From assembly GCF_008065375.1 (NCBI RefSeq), contig NZ_VJYI01000039.1, forward strand, positions 1 to 58,547: a stretch of 58,547 bases of DNA, in the 5' to 3' direction. The position numbers were made by a program, and so were the translations under genes. Each line of letters opens with the position of its first letter. Position 1 is the first letter of the stretch. The notes under the pieces are model-generated. The model did not search any database. It was given only the letters and a program-made list of their open reading frames with translations, and was not told the origin of the DNA. This document shows positions 26,478-35,566 of this stretch, one piece after another. The DNA comes from Nonomuraea sp. SYSU D8015. GTDB taxonomy: Bacteria; Actinomycetota; Actinomycetes; Streptosporangiales; Streptosporangiaceae.

Positions 26478-27377
26478 ATGGCGGAACAGCTGATGCCCGA
26501 CCCGGTCGTGGACCTCAGTGATGTGCGGGAACTCGCCCGCGACATGGTGGTGATCCCGAATCCGGGCGTGCCTCTGGTGCCGAACATCGGCGTCATCGGC
26601 GGCCGGCATTCCGTTCTCGTCGTCGAAACGGGAATGGGGCCCCGTAACGCGGAAACCGTCTTGGCGTTCGCGGCCGACTACGCCAAAGGCCGCACGTTGT
26701 ATTTGACCACGACGCATTTCCATCCTGAGCACGCGTTCGGCGCCCGGACGTTCGCCGGCGAGGCGACGTACCTGATCAACCGGGACCAGGCGGAGGACCT
26801 GCGGCTGAAGGGCCCCGGCTACGTCGAGATGTTCCGAGGGCTCGGCGAGCCGGTCGCGCGCCGGCTCGAAGGGGTCGAGCTGGGGCAGCCCGACCTCGTC
26901 TACGACCAGGCCCACGACCTCGACCTGGGCGGCCGGGTGGTGCGGTTGCGAGCCACCGGGCGGGCGCACAGCAAGGGCGACCAGGTGGTCGAGGTGCCGG
27001 ACGCGGGTGTCCTGTTCACCGGGGATCTGGTGGAGGCCGGGCAGTTCGCGATCTTCCCGTGGTTCCCGCCGCACGACACTGACGTCTCGGGCACGCGCTG
27101 GCTCGCCGTCATGCGGCGGCTCGCCGACGAGCGCCCGCGGGTCGTGGTGCCCGGCCACGGCGCCGTCGGGGACGCGCAGCTGCTGGCCGACGTACGCGAC
27201 TACCTGCAGCTGCTGCGCGACGAGACGTGGGCCCGCCGCGACTCGGCCATGAGCGAGGAGACGATCGTCGAGGAGATCTCCGCGCTGATGATCGCACGGC
27301 ACCCGGAATGGGCCGGACGGGAATGGATCGAAAAGGGCGTCGGCTGCCTGTGCGCCGAGCACGACGCGGGATCCTAG
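26478..27377 (+). CDS. MBL-fold metallo-hydrolase
   Basis: This is a 299-residue metallo-beta-lactamase-fold protein. The metal motif reads H80-F-H82-P-E84-H85, so the usual Asp of HxHxDH is Glu. Further ligands are probably the His in RAHSKGDQ, the Asp in LFTGDLVEAG and the His in VVPGHGAVGD. It is therefore likely a binuclear zinc or iron hydrolase of unknown substrate, in the group of quorum-quenching and hydroxyacyl-glutathione-hydrolase relatives. An AGGAG ribosome site supports the ATG. Its stop shares the CTAG palindrome with the stop of the convergent SDR. Confidence 0.88.
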   Translation: MAEQLMPDPVVDLSDVRELARDMVVIPNPGVPLVPNIGVIGGRHSVLVVETGMGPRNAETVLAFAADYAKGRTLYLTTTHFHPEHAFGARTFAGEATYLINRDQAEDLRLKGPGYVEMFRGLGEPVARRLEGVELGQPDLVYDQAHDLDLGGRVVRLRATGRAHSKGDQVVEVPDAGVLFTGDLVEAGQFAIFPWFPPHDTDVSGTRWLAVMRRLADERPRVVVPGHGAVGDAQLLADVRDYLQLLRDETWARRDSAMSEETIVEEISALMIARHPEWAGREWIEKGVGCLCAEHDAGS

Positions 27378-28159
27378 CCGAAGCCGCCGTTGCTCATCAG
27401 CAGCTGGCCGTTGACCCACTGGCCGCGGGGTGAGCACAGGAACTCCACGAGGTGCGCGGCGTCCTGCGGGGTGCCGAGGCGGCCGAGCGGCACCCGGCCG
27501 AGCAGCTGCTCCCGCACCTCGTCGGACATCCAGCCGGTGTCCACCGGTCCCGGGTTGATGGAGTTGGCGGTGACGCCGAGGTGGGCGAGCTCGTGCGCGG
27601 CGGCCAGGGTGATGCGGTCCAGGGCGCCCTTGCTCGCTCCATACGGGAGGTTGCCGACGGTGTGGTCGCTGGTGAGGCTGATGATGCGTCCCGTTCCGTG
27701 GGCGCCGGTGAAACGCCGGCCGTACTCGCGGATCAGCAGCCAGGTGGCGCGCGCGTTGACCGCGAAATGCCGGTCGAAGCTCTCGACGGTGGTGTCGAGC
27801 AGACCGGAGGCGACCGACTCGCAGTGGCACATCACCAGGGCCGTGACCCCGCCGAGACGGCGCTCGACCTCGTCGAAGACGGCGGCGGGGCTGTCGGGGT
27901 CGGAGAGGTCCGCTTCGACGGCCGCGGTGGCGGCGCCGCGCTCAGCGAGGTCTCTGGCGATGGCGTCGGTCGCGCCGGCCTCGACGCCCCAGGTCATGCG
28001 CTGGTCGTACGGGGTCCAGAACGTGAAGGCGACGTTCCAGCCGGCTGACGCGAGGTGGCGGGCGATGCCCGCGCCGATGCCGACGGTGCGGCCGACGCCG
28101 GTCACCAGCGCCAGCGGGCGGGGGACGGCGGAGGAGCGCTGATCATCGGTGGTCGTCAC
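27374..28159 (-). CDS. Short-chain dehydrogenase/reductase (SDR)
   Basis: This is a 261-residue SDR. The GTG at 28159 was chosen because AAAGGA precedes it. The cofactor loop is atypical, TGVGRTVGIGAG, similar to enoyl-ACP reductase-like or FabG3-like SDRs. The catalytic Tyr-Lys pair is in LPYGASKGALD, and the C-terminal GQWVNGQLLMSNGG is a common SDR ending. Substrate unknown. It reads into the convergent MBL gene with four shared bases. Confidence 0.88.
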   Translation of the reverse strand: MTTTDDQRSSAVPRPLALVTGVGRTVGIGAGIARHLASAGWNVAFTFWTPYDQRMTWGVEAGATDAIARDLAERGAATAAVEADLSDPDSPAAVFDEVERRLGGVTALVMCHCESVASGLLDTTVESFDRHFAVNARATWLLIREYGRRFTGAHGTGRIISLTSDHTVGNLPYGASKGALDRITLAAAHELAHLGVTANSINPGPVDTGWMSDEVREQLLGRVPLGRLGTPQDAAHLVEFLCSPRGQWVNGQLLMSNGGFG

Positions 28160-28526
28160 GGACGAGATCCTTTCGAGATCGGCTTCGGCACAGCAACCGC
28201 TTTTCCGGGAGCGTCCTGCCGATCGGTCAGGACACCCGCAGGGGCGGGGCGGCGGGCCCAGCGCCAGAGCCATTCGGGCGGTCCCTGGCGGTATCGCCGC
28301 AGCCAGAGCGTGGACCACACCCACTGGACGGCGAGGACACCGCCGGAGAACAGCAGCACCGTCGTCGTGGACCAGCCGTCCGGCGAGGCTCCAAGAAGCG
28401 GGCGATCGGCAGGACGAGGACCGTCGCGGCCAGGTAGTCGGTCAGTACCATCCCGAGGCCCAGCGGCGCGAGGGGATGCCCGGAAGGGCCGTCGGCAGGC
28501 GGTGGGGTGACGTCTTCTCGTGGCAT
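28156..28526 (-). pseudogene. DUF418 membrane protein, C-terminal remnant with frameshift
   Basis: Two pieces in different frames together resemble the end of DUF418 proteins. One reads LGLGMVLTDYLAATVLVLPI and the other LLFSGGVLAVQWVWSTLWLR followed by GPPEWLWRW, the family's characteristic C-terminal box. The frame changes near 28395. Only about the last 110 residues of a protein that is normally near 400 are left, and the 3' end runs into the SDR start. It is a dead gene. Confidence 0.65.
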
Positions 28527-28639
28527 GGGCCCTCATGCGGCGGATCCCGGCGACGGGGCGGCACGGGTCGAAAGCGGGGGCTCAGATCGTACTTTCGGCC
28601 GGTTCATCCGGCGGGTGCCGGCCTCCTAACCTGGTCGGC

Positions 28640-29815
28640 GTGAATGTCCGGGATCGACTGACCGGGCGCGCCGGCATCGCGGGCGACGCCGCACTCGGGG
28701 TGGCGTTCGCCGGGCTGCTGGCCCTCGTGGCCGACCGGATCGCGGGCACCTGGGGCGGCGGCTACTGGCAGTTCGGATGCGCGGCCGGGGCGGTGGTGTG
28801 CGGGCTGGCCGTGGCACGCCGGGGCAGCCGCCTGTGGACGGCGGTCGCGGGCCTGTCCGTGGCGTCGGCGGCCGTGCTGGTCTCCGCGTTCGCCGATCTG
28901 CCGGCCGAGCCGGGCCCGGCCATGGCCTTCGCCCTGGCCGTGCTGGTCGGCTCGGCGGTCGCGGAGCTCCCGGCCCTGGCGGCGGGCGTCGTCGCGGCCG
29001 GAGGGCTCGTGGTGGCCGCCGCCAGCCTGCTCACGGCCGGGAGCCGGGTCACCGTCGACGGCCTGCTCGCCGCCGCCTCGTCCATGGAGATCCCGCCCGT
29101 GACCATGCTGAACCTCGCCGGATGGCTCGCGGCCGTGGCGGCCGGGCTGAGGTCCCGCCTGCTGGCCGCCCGCCGCCGCACCATGACCGAGGACGTACGC
29201 CGCCACGAGCGCCTCCAGCTCGCCAGGGAACTGCACGACGTGGTCGCCCACCACGTCACCGGCATCGTGCTCCAGGCCCAGGCCGCCCAGGTCCTCGCCC
29301 GCAAGCAGCCGGACCGGCTGAACGACTCCCTGTCCGGCATCGAGACCGCCGGCTCGGACGCGCTGGCCGCCACACGCCGCCTCGTCGGCCTGCTGCGCGA
29401 CGGCGCCCAGCCCACGGTTCACCGCGACACCGTCACCGACCTGGTGGAGCGCTTCGACGGCCCGGAAGTGCGCCTCAGCCTGCCCGACGGCGAGGACGAG
29501 CAGGGCTGGCCGCCCGAGGTGGCCAGCACCGTCTACCGGGTGGTCCAGGAGTCGCTGACCAATGTCTCCCGCCATGCCCCCGACGCCCGCTCCGTCCGGG
29601 TCACCGTCGCCCGCGAGGCTGCCGCCGTCACCGTCGAGGTCACTGACGACGCCCCGCGCGTCCCGCCCCGGCACCACCGCCGCGGCGGTTACGGCCTGGT
29701 CGGCATGCGCGAACGCCTGGAGGCCCTGGGCGGCACGCTGAAAGCCGGCCCCCGTCCGGGATCCGGCTGGTCCGTGCATGCCACCCTGCCCCTGCCCGCG
29801 CGGGAGCGCCGATGA
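28640..29815 (+). CDS. Sensor histidine kinase (NarL-type system, HisKA_3)
   Basis: This is a 391-residue kinase. Five or so membrane segments (about 15-175) are followed by the dimerisation box ELHDVVAHHVTGIV with the phospho-acceptor His199, then an HATPase domain (VVQESLTNVSRHAP and RGGYGLVGMRERLEALGG). There is no large sensory domain, so the membrane part itself may sense the signal. TAACCT seven bases before the GTG could be a -10 box for a leaderless transcript. Stop and start overlap (ATGA) with the response regulator. Confidence 0.9.
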   Translation: MNVRDRLTGRAGIAGDAALGVAFAGLLALVADRIAGTWGGGYWQFGCAAGAVVCGLAVARRGSRLWTAVAGLSVASAAVLVSAFADLPAEPGPAMAFALAVLVGSAVAELPALAAGVVAAGGLVVAAASLLTAGSRVTVDGLLAAASSMEIPPVTMLNLAGWLAAVAAGLRSRLLAARRRTMTEDVRRHERLQLARELHDVVAHHVTGIVLQAQAAQVLARKQPDRLNDSLSGIETAGSDALAATRRLVGLLRDGAQPTVHRDTVTDLVERFDGPEVRLSLPDGEDEQGWPPEVASTVYRVVQESLTNVSRHAPDARSVRVTVAREAAAVTVEVTDDAPRVPPRHHRRGGYGLVGMRERLEALGGTLKAGPRPGSGWSVHATLPLPARERR

Positions 29816-30468
29816 CGATCAGCGTCCTGCTGGCCGACGACCAGGCGATGGTCCGCGCCAGCCTGCGCGTCATTCTGGAGGACCAGCCCGACATCAGCGT
29901 CGTCGCCGAGGCCGCGGACGGCGACGAGGCGGTCGCTCTCGCCCGGCGGCTGCGCCCGGACGTGTGCCTGGTCGACGTCCAGATGCCCGGCATGGACGGC
30001 ATCGAGGTCACCCGGGCCCTGGCCGGTCCCGGCGTGCCCGCCCCGCTCCGGGTGGTCGTGGTCACCACCTTCGACCTCGACGAGTACGTCTACGGCGCGC
30101 TGCGCGGCGGCGCCGTCGGATTCGTGCTGAAGGACGCCGGACCCGCCCTGCTGGTGGAGGCCGTACGGGCGGCCGCCGCCGGGGACGCCCTGATCTCGCC
30201 GTCGATCACGCTGCGGCTGCTGCGCCACGTGACGGCCTCCGGCATGCCGTCCGCCCGCGTGCCCGCGCAGCCGCTGTCGCAGCGGGAGACCGAGGTCGTC
30301 CGGGCGATCGCCAGGGGCCGTACCAACCAGGAGATCGCCGCCGAGCTGTTCATCTCGCTCAGCACGGTCAAGGGCCACGTCTCCGCCGTCCAGGCCAAGC
30401 TCGGCGTGCGCAACCGGGTCGGGATCGCCTCCTGGGCGTGGGAGAGCCGCTTGATGGGCAACGGGTAG
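29812..30468 (+). CDS. Response regulator, NarL/LuxR type
   Basis: This is a 218-residue regulator coupled to the kinase. The receiver has the phosphorylation site Asp55 in VCLVDVQMPGMDG and acidic residues at LLADDQ. The C-terminal LuxR-type HTH is LSQRETEVVRAIARGRTNQE and FISLSTVKGHVSAVQAKLGV. Genes nearby (a small secreted protein and secDF) are possible targets, but this is only positional. Confidence 0.93.
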   Translation: MTISVLLADDQAMVRASLRVILEDQPDISVVAEAADGDEAVALARRLRPDVCLVDVQMPGMDGIEVTRALAGPGVPAPLRVVVVTTFDLDEYVYGALRGGAVGFVLKDAGPALLVEAVRAAAAGDALISPSITLRLLRHVTASGMPSARVPAQPLSQRETEVVRAIARGRTNQEIAAELFISLSTVKGHVSAVQAKLGVRNRVGIASWAWESRLMGNG

Positions 30469-30535
30469 AACTCCGCCCTCCCCGAAGGCCCGGGCGCGCT
30501 ACGGTGAGGGCACGGCGATCGGGGAGGGAGGGGGC

Positions 30536-30880
30536 ATGCGGACCAGGCTGCCTGCCGCGTTGCTCCTCCTGCTGTCGTGGTTCATGCCCGCGACCGCCCA
30601 CGCCCGGGCCGTGGAACACCTGCCCGTCCCGGTGGTGTCGGCCTGGCGGGCGCAGGAGCAGCCAGGGGTGGGCCAGGAGCCGTACCGCCACTCCATGCTC
30701 CACGCCCGGCACGGCCTGCTGGGGCTGGCGGGCCCCGCCGGCCCGGCCGTGCTGCCGTCCGGCCTGCCGCACCCGGCGCGTGCCTGGACCGCCGTCGTCG
30801 CGCGCCCGGGCGCGCACGCCCCGGCCGACCGGCGACCGGCGGCGACGCCGGCGCGCGGGCCGCCCTCCACAGGGTTCTGA
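30536..30880 (+). CDS. Small secreted protein of unknown function
   Basis: This is a 114-residue protein with a clear signal peptide (RLPAALLLLLSWFMPATAHA) and a mature part rich in Pro, Ala and Arg. I do not recognise a family. A very strong ribosome site (GGGAGGGAGGGG) precedes the ATG, which argues that it is a real gene. It lies between the response regulator and secDF on the same strand. Confidence 0.5.
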   Translation: MRTRLPAALLLLLSWFMPATAHARAVEHLPVPVVSAWRAQEQPGVGQEPYRHSMLHARHGLLGLAGPAGPAVLPSGLPHPARAWTAVVARPGAHAPADRRPAATPARGPPSTGF

Positions 30881-30918
30881 GATTCCCTGTCCGCACTTCA
30901 GAGCCTGTGGAGGCTTCC

Positions 30919-33153
30919 ATGTTCCGTGCGCCGTTCTGGCGTGCGGTGGCGGCGCTCGCCGTCATCGCGATCTCATTAGCCCTTGCCCTGACCACCGCGC
31001 CGCGACTGGGCCTGGACCTGCGCGGCGGCACCCAGCTCGTCTTCGAGGCGAAGGACTCGCCGACCGTCAAGGCCGACTCGGCCGCCACCGACCGCGCCCT
31101 CGACGTGCTCCGCCAGCGGGCGGACGCGCTCGGCGTGGTCGACCCCACCCTGGTCCGCTCCGGCGAGCGGCGGATCATCGTCGAGCTGCCCGGCGTGCTC
31201 GACCCCCGCCAGGCCGCCGACGTCATCGGCCGGACCGCTCAGCTGGCCTTCCATCCCGTGACCGGCGCGGCCGAGGCAGGCGACCCCTCGGCGGTGCGAG
31301 ACGAGGACGGCGGCCTCCTCAAGCTCGGCCCCGCCGCCATCACCGGCGACGGCGTGAGCGACGCCGTCGAGCAGAGCGACCCCCAGCGCGGCCCCGGCTG
31401 GTGGGTCCGCATCGACTTCCGCGACGCCGCCGCCTGGCAGCGGCTCACCGGCGCGGCGGCGTGCGAGCCACAGGGCGATCCCAAACGCAGGATCGCCATC
31501 GTGCTCGATGAGGAGATCATCTCCTCGCCGCCGCTCGACCCGTCGATCGCCTGCCGCACCGGCATCCCGGGCGCCAGTGCCGACATCACCGGCTCGTTCA
31601 CCCACGAGGAGGCCCGCGACCTGGCCGTGCTGATCAAGGGCGGCGCGCTGCCCGTCCCGCTGAGCCTGGTCGAGCAGCGCACGGTCGGCCCGACGCTCGG
31701 GGAGGCCGCCATCGAGGCCAGCGCCAAGGCGGCCGTCGTCGGGCTGGCGCTCACCGCCGCGTTCATCATCGCCGTCTACCGGGTGTCGGGGCTGCTCGCG
31801 GCGGTGGCGCTGGCCTGCTACGGGCTGATCTCGTATGCGGCGCTGGTGGCGATGGGCGCGACGTTCACGCTGCCGGGGCTGGCCGGGTTCGTGCTGGCGA
31901 TCGGCATGGCCATCGACGCCAACGTGCTGGTCTTCGAGCGGGCCAGGGAGGAGCACGGGCCGCGGCGCGGCCTGCGGCGCTCGGTCGACCTGGGCTTCAA
32001 GAACGCCTGGAGCGCGATCGCCGACTCCAACGTCACCACCCTCATCGCCGCCGGGCTGCTGTTCTGGCTGGCGTCGGGGCCGGTCAAGGGCTTCGGCGTG
32101 ACGCTGGCTGTCGGTGTGCTGGCTTCGCTGGTGTCGGCCATGCTGATCACCCGCGTCCTGCTCAACGCCGTGATCGACCGGATCGGGCCGCGCGCGTCCG
32201 GGCTGGGCTCGCGGGGAGCCGTACGGGCCTGGCTGGCGGATCGCCGTCCCCCGCTCATGGATGCCAGGAGGCTGTGGCTGGCGATCGCGGGCGGCCTCGC
32301 GGCGGTGGCCGTGGCAGGGCTGGCCGTGCACGGGCTGAACGTCGGCGTGGAGTTCACCGGCGGGCGGCTCGTGGAGTTCGCCACCTCCAGGCCGGTCCCG
32401 GCCGACGTCGCCGGGCAGGCGGTCGCGCGGGCCGGGTTCCCGTCGGCGGTGGTGCAGGCCACCGGCGACGGCGTCACCGTACGGGCGGCGGGGCTCGGCC
32501 TGGAGGAGTCGGCCAGGATCGAGCAGGCGCTGGAGCCGTACGGGGGCGAGGTGAGCAAGCGGCGCGAGGAGTTCATCGGCCCCAGCCTGGGCGCGGAGCT
32601 GCGCCGCAACGCCCTGGTCGCGCTCGGCGTGGCGGTGGCCATGCAGCTGGTCTACCTGGCGGTCAGGTTCAGGTGGACGTTCGGGGCGGCGGCGGTGCTG
32701 GCGCTGCTGGTGGACGTGACGGTGGTGGTGGGGCTGTTCGCGTGGCTGGGCAAGCCCGTCGACGGGATCTTCGTCGCGGCGATGCTCACGATCGTCGGGT
32801 ACTCGGTCAACGACAAGGTGGTGGTGTTCGACAGGGTCAGGGAGCTGTGGGCGGCCCATCCGAAGGAGCCGTTCGCCAGGGCGGTGGACGGGGCGATCCT
32901 GCAGACGTTGCCGCGTACCGTCAACACCGGGCTCGGCGCGTTGTTCATCCTGGTGGCGCTGATGGCGTTCGGCGGGGACTCGCTGCGGGACTTCGCCATG
33001 GCGCTGGTGGCCGGGATCGTCGTGGGCACGCTGTCGTCGGCGTTCGTGGCCGGTCCGGCGGCCGTGGTGCTGTCCAGGTTCGACGCCCGGCCGCCCACCA
33101 CCCCGGTCAGGCGGCCGGCGCGGAGCCGTGAGGGGACGGGGGCGGTGGTCTGA
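30919..33153 (+). CDS. secDF: SecD-SecF fusion, protein translocase subunit
   Basis: This is a 744-residue fusion of SecD and SecF, the proton-driven part of the Sec translocase in the cytoplasmic membrane. The SecD half begins with a membrane segment and LGLDLRGGTQLVFE, then the extracytoplasmic P1 domain, then the six-helix block with AIGMAIDANVLVFERAREE. The SecF half has GVEFTGGRLVEF and VGYSVNDKVVVFDRVRE. Many actinomycetes keep separate secD and secF near ruvABC; a lone fused copy next to two-component genes looks like an additional paralogue. A TGGAGG site precedes the ATG. Confidence 0.93.
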   Translation: MFRAPFWRAVAALAVIAISLALALTTAPRLGLDLRGGTQLVFEAKDSPTVKADSAATDRALDVLRQRADALGVVDPTLVRSGERRIIVELPGVLDPRQAADVIGRTAQLAFHPVTGAAEAGDPSAVRDEDGGLLKLGPAAITGDGVSDAVEQSDPQRGPGWWVRIDFRDAAAWQRLTGAAACEPQGDPKRRIAIVLDEEIISSPPLDPSIACRTGIPGASADITGSFTHEEARDLAVLIKGGALPVPLSLVEQRTVGPTLGEAAIEASAKAAVVGLALTAAFIIAVYRVSGLLAAVALACYGLISYAALVAMGATFTLPGLAGFVLAIGMAIDANVLVFERAREEHGPRRGLRRSVDLGFKNAWSAIADSNVTTLIAAGLLFWLASGPVKGFGVTLAVGVLASLVSAMLITRVLLNAVIDRIGPRASGLGSRGAVRAWLADRRPPLMDARRLWLAIAGGLAAVAVAGLAVHGLNVGVEFTGGRLVEFATSRPVPADVAGQAVARAGFPSAVVQATGDGVTVRAAGLGLEESARIEQALEPYGGEVSKRREEFIGPSLGAELRRNALVALGVAVAMQLVYLAVRFRWTFGAAAVLALLVDVTVVVGLFAWLGKPVDGIFVAAMLTIVGYSVNDKVVVFDRVRELWAAHPKEPFARAVDGAILQTLPRTVNTGLGALFILVALMAFGGDSLRDFAMALVAGIVVGTLSSAFVAGPAAVVLSRFDARPPTTPVRRPARSREGTGAVV

Positions 33154-33156
33154 CTG

Positions 33157-33180
33157 GTCCCCCGCCTGCGGGCGGGGGAC
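33157..33180. terminator. Bidirectional terminator hairpin between secDF and response regulator
   Basis: GTCCCCCGCC-TGCG-GGCGGGGGAC is a perfect ten-bp stem with a four-base loop, starting four bases after the secDF stop and facing the end of the convergent regulator gene. There is no T-run, as is usual in high-G+C actinomycetes. Confidence 0.8.
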
Positions 33181-33198
33181 TCCGGCTCTGCGCGGACG

Positions 33199-33870
33199 CT
33201 ACTTCGATGATCTCGAGGGTGCGGGCGTGGCCTGCAGGTAGGCCAGGACCGCCATGACGCGGCGGTTGTGGTCGTCCGACGGCGGAAGGCCGAGCTTGGC
33301 GAAGATGTTGTTCGTGTGCTTTGCGATGGCCTTGTCGGTCACCTGGAAGCGGGCGGCGATGGCCAGGTTGGACATGCCCTCCGCCATCAGCGCGAGCACC
33401 TCGCGCTCTCGGGGGGTCAGCGCCGCCAGCGGCTCGTCCCGGCTGCGGCGGGTCAGCAGCTGCGTGACCACCTCGGGGTCCATCGCGGTGCCGCCCCCGG
33501 CGACCTGGCGTACCGCGTCGACGAACCTGTCGACGTCGCCCACCCGGTCCTTCAGCAGGTATCCCACCCCGCCGGAGCGGTCGGACAGCAGCTCCCTGGC
33601 GTACAGCTGCTCCACGTACTGCGACAGGATCAGCACGGGCAGCCCCGGGATCCGGCTGCGCGCCTCCAGCGCGGCGCGCAGCCCTTCGTCGGTGAAGCCG
33701 GGCGGCAGCCGTACGTCGATCACCGACACGTCCGGGCGGTGCCGGACCAGCGCGTTCAGCAGCATGGGGCCGTTGTCCACCGCCTCCACCACGGTGAAGC
33801 CGTTCGCCGACAGCAGGCGGACCAGCCCGTCCCTCAAGAGTGCGAGATCCTCGGCTATGACAACGCGCAT
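33199..33870 (-). CDS. Response regulator, NarL/LuxR type
   Basis: This is a 223-residue regulator of the second two-component system. The receiver phosphorylation site is Asp52 in VSVIDVRLPP, and the output HTH is LTPREREVLALMAEGMSNLA and VTDKAIAKHTNNIFAKLGLP. It starts inside the end of the kinase gene (16-bp overlap), so the pair is translationally coupled. Targets cannot be seen. Confidence 0.93.
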   Translation of the reverse strand: MRVVIAEDLALLRDGLVRLLSANGFTVVEAVDNGPMLLNALVRHRPDVSVIDVRLPPGFTDEGLRAALEARSRIPGLPVLILSQYVEQLYARELLSDRSGGVGYLLKDRVGDVDRFVDAVRQVAGGGTAMDPEVVTQLLTRRSRDEPLAALTPREREVLALMAEGMSNLAIAARFQVTDKAIAKHTNNIFAKLGLPPSDDHNRRVMAVLAYLQATPAPSRSSK

Positions 33871-35051
33871 GGGAGCTCCATGGTCAGTTCGGTCGGGCCG
33901 CCGGGGGGACTGCTCACGGTGAGCGAGCCGTCGAAGGCGGACAGTCGGTCCTCGATGCCTCGCACGCCGGTGCCCTTGTCCCGGCGGACTCCGCCGCGCC
34001 CGTCGTCGCCCACGGTCAGACGCAGCACACCGGCGGCGTGCCGAAGCCGTACCCAGGCGCAGGAGGCACCGCTGTGCTTGGCCACGTTGGCCAAGGCCTC
34101 GGCGGCGGCGAAGTAGACGGCGGACTCGACGGGCGGCTGCAGGCGGCCGGGCAGGACGATGTCGACCTCGACCGGCATCGGGCACAGCAGCGCGGACGCC
34201 TCGATGGCGCCGGCCAGCCCGCGGTCGGCCAGCACCGGAGGGTGAATGCCGCGGACCAGGTCACGCAGGTCCGTCAGCGCCTGACCGGCGACCTCCCGCG
34301 CCTCGTCGATCATCCGCAGCATCTCACCGGGGTCCCGGCAGCCGCGGGCAAGCCCCAGGTGCATGCGGATGGCGATCAGCTTGGCCTGCGCGCCGTCGTG
34401 CAGGTCGCGTTCGATGCGGCGCAGCTCGGCCTCACGCGCGTCGACCACCGCGGCCCGTGACGCGGTCAGCTCCTGAATCCGGGCGTCCGGTGCGGGGCCC
34501 GCGTCCAGCAGCAGCAGGGCCAGGCGGGCCTGGCCAGTGCGGAACACGGGGATGAGCATGAGGATGACCACCGCGATGGCCACCATGGACAGGCTGAGGG
34601 AGAACGTGTTCAGCCTGCTGAACTCCACCGGCGTCAGCCGGAAGGACACATAGTCCAGGGCGGCCAGCATCGCCCACACCGCCACCACGGGGGCGGGTCC
34701 CGTGACCGCGTGTACGGGCAGCCAGGCGAGCTCACGCCGCGTGCCGGGGTCGCGCAGCACCGACGCCAGACCGGTCCGCCGGGTCGCGTGCGCGGTCGCC
34801 ATGGCCCTGTCCCGGCCGAGCACCCGGCCCGCCCAGCGGCGCTGGAAACCGGCCAGGCGGCCGACGAGCACGAGCACGTGGCCGAGGGGCGCCAGCCCGA
34901 GCCCGGCCAGGGGCACGAGGGCGGCGCTCGCCAGGAGCAGACCGAGCAGCGCCAGCGCCAGCAGGCCGGTGACGGCGTTCTGCGCCAGCGCCGCCAGGCC
35001 GTTCAGTCCCTTCTTGGCGTACGCCAGCGCGCCTGCAACGGCGGTGCGCAT
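33855..35051 (-). CDS. Sensor histidine kinase (HisKA_3)
   Basis: This is a 398-residue kinase. The N-terminal membrane part has an actinobacterial sensor-domain look (two hydrophobic pairs, about 25-65 and 120-172). The phospho-acceptor His218 is in IERDLHDGAQAKL, followed by an HATPase domain with AAAEALANVAKHSGA and GTGVRGIEDRL. The start at 35051 is preceded by GAGAGG; an ATG at 35069 is an alternative. It is coupled to the downstream response regulator and divergent from a truncated ABC ATPase gene. Confidence 0.9.
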   Translation of the reverse strand: MRTAVAGALAYAKKGLNGLAALAQNAVTGLLALALLGLLLASAALVPLAGLGLAPLGHVLVLVGRLAGFQRRWAGRVLGRDRAMATAHATRRTGLASVLRDPGTRRELAWLPVHAVTGPAPVVAVWAMLAALDYVSFRLTPVEFSRLNTFSLSLSMVAIAVVILMLIPVFRTGQARLALLLLDAGPAPDARIQELTASRAAVVDAREAELRRIERDLHDGAQAKLIAIRMHLGLARGCRDPGEMLRMIDEAREVAGQALTDLRDLVRGIHPPVLADRGLAGAIEASALLCPMPVEVDIVLPGRLQPPVESAVYFAAAEALANVAKHSGASCAWVRLRHAAGVLRLTVGDDGRGGVRRDKGTGVRGIEDRLSAFDGSLTVSSPPGGPTELTMELPCALS

Positions 35052-35253
35052 CGCGGGTCCTCTCCCCATCACAGGTGCAGTCTGCCCTGCCGGCGAGGAG
35101 AAGGCGGTGGGGCCGGCCCCACCGCCGAGGGGGACATTTTTCCCACCCCGGCCGGTGGGCCGACGCCCATGGAGGCCAGGCCTCCCGGCCGCGAGGCTGG
35201 CCCAGCGGATCGGACCGAGCCGATCGAGCCCGGCAAGCGAACGGGGGAGAGAC

Positions 35254-35431
35254 GTGATCGAAGTGACGGGCCTGACCATGCGGTACGGCCGCACGCCGGC
35301 CGTGGACGACCTGACCTTCACGGTGAAACCGGGACTGGTGACCGGATTCCTGGGGCCGAACGGCGCCGGCAAGTCCACGACCATGCGGGCCGTACTCGGG
35401 CTGGAGATCCCCGCCGCGGGGGCAGCGATCG
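35254..35431 (+). pseudogene. ABC transporter ATP-binding protein, N-terminal fragment
   Basis: A normal start (GGGGGAGAG then GTG) leads into a DrrA/NatA-like ATPase: VIEVTGLTMRYGRTPAVDDL, then Walker A FLGPNGAGKSTTMRAVLGLE. Homology ends after about 60 codons and the sequence passes straight into a piece of an unrelated hydrolase gene in another frame. Signature and Walker B regions are absent, so no working ATPase can be made. The divergent kinase pair may once have regulated this transporter. Confidence 0.75.
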
Positions 35432-35566
35432 TGGTGGCCGCTGGCCTGCGTCGGCTGGCCGGACCCCGTCACCAACCCACCGGCGCCGCTGCCTGCCCGC
35501 GGGCTGCCGCCGTTCCTGGGGGTCGGGAGCTGGACGGACCACGACGAGGTCTCCGTCATTTTCCGG
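35432..35566 (+). pseudogene. TAP-like alpha/beta hydrolase, fragment A (left half of split gene)
   Basis: One frame reads WWPLACVGWPDPVTNPPAPL, then GLPPFLGVGSWTDHDEVSVI. This is the segment just before the catalytic His region in secreted TAP-like alpha/beta hydrolases of actinomycetes, with the acid Asp in the WTDHDEV box. It stops at the Phe-Arg codons at 35561-35566. The continuation expected in the family is found at about 45730-45883 on the same strand. The N-terminal part, with nucleophile Ser, is missing; its place is taken by the ABC fragment. Confidence 0.65.
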
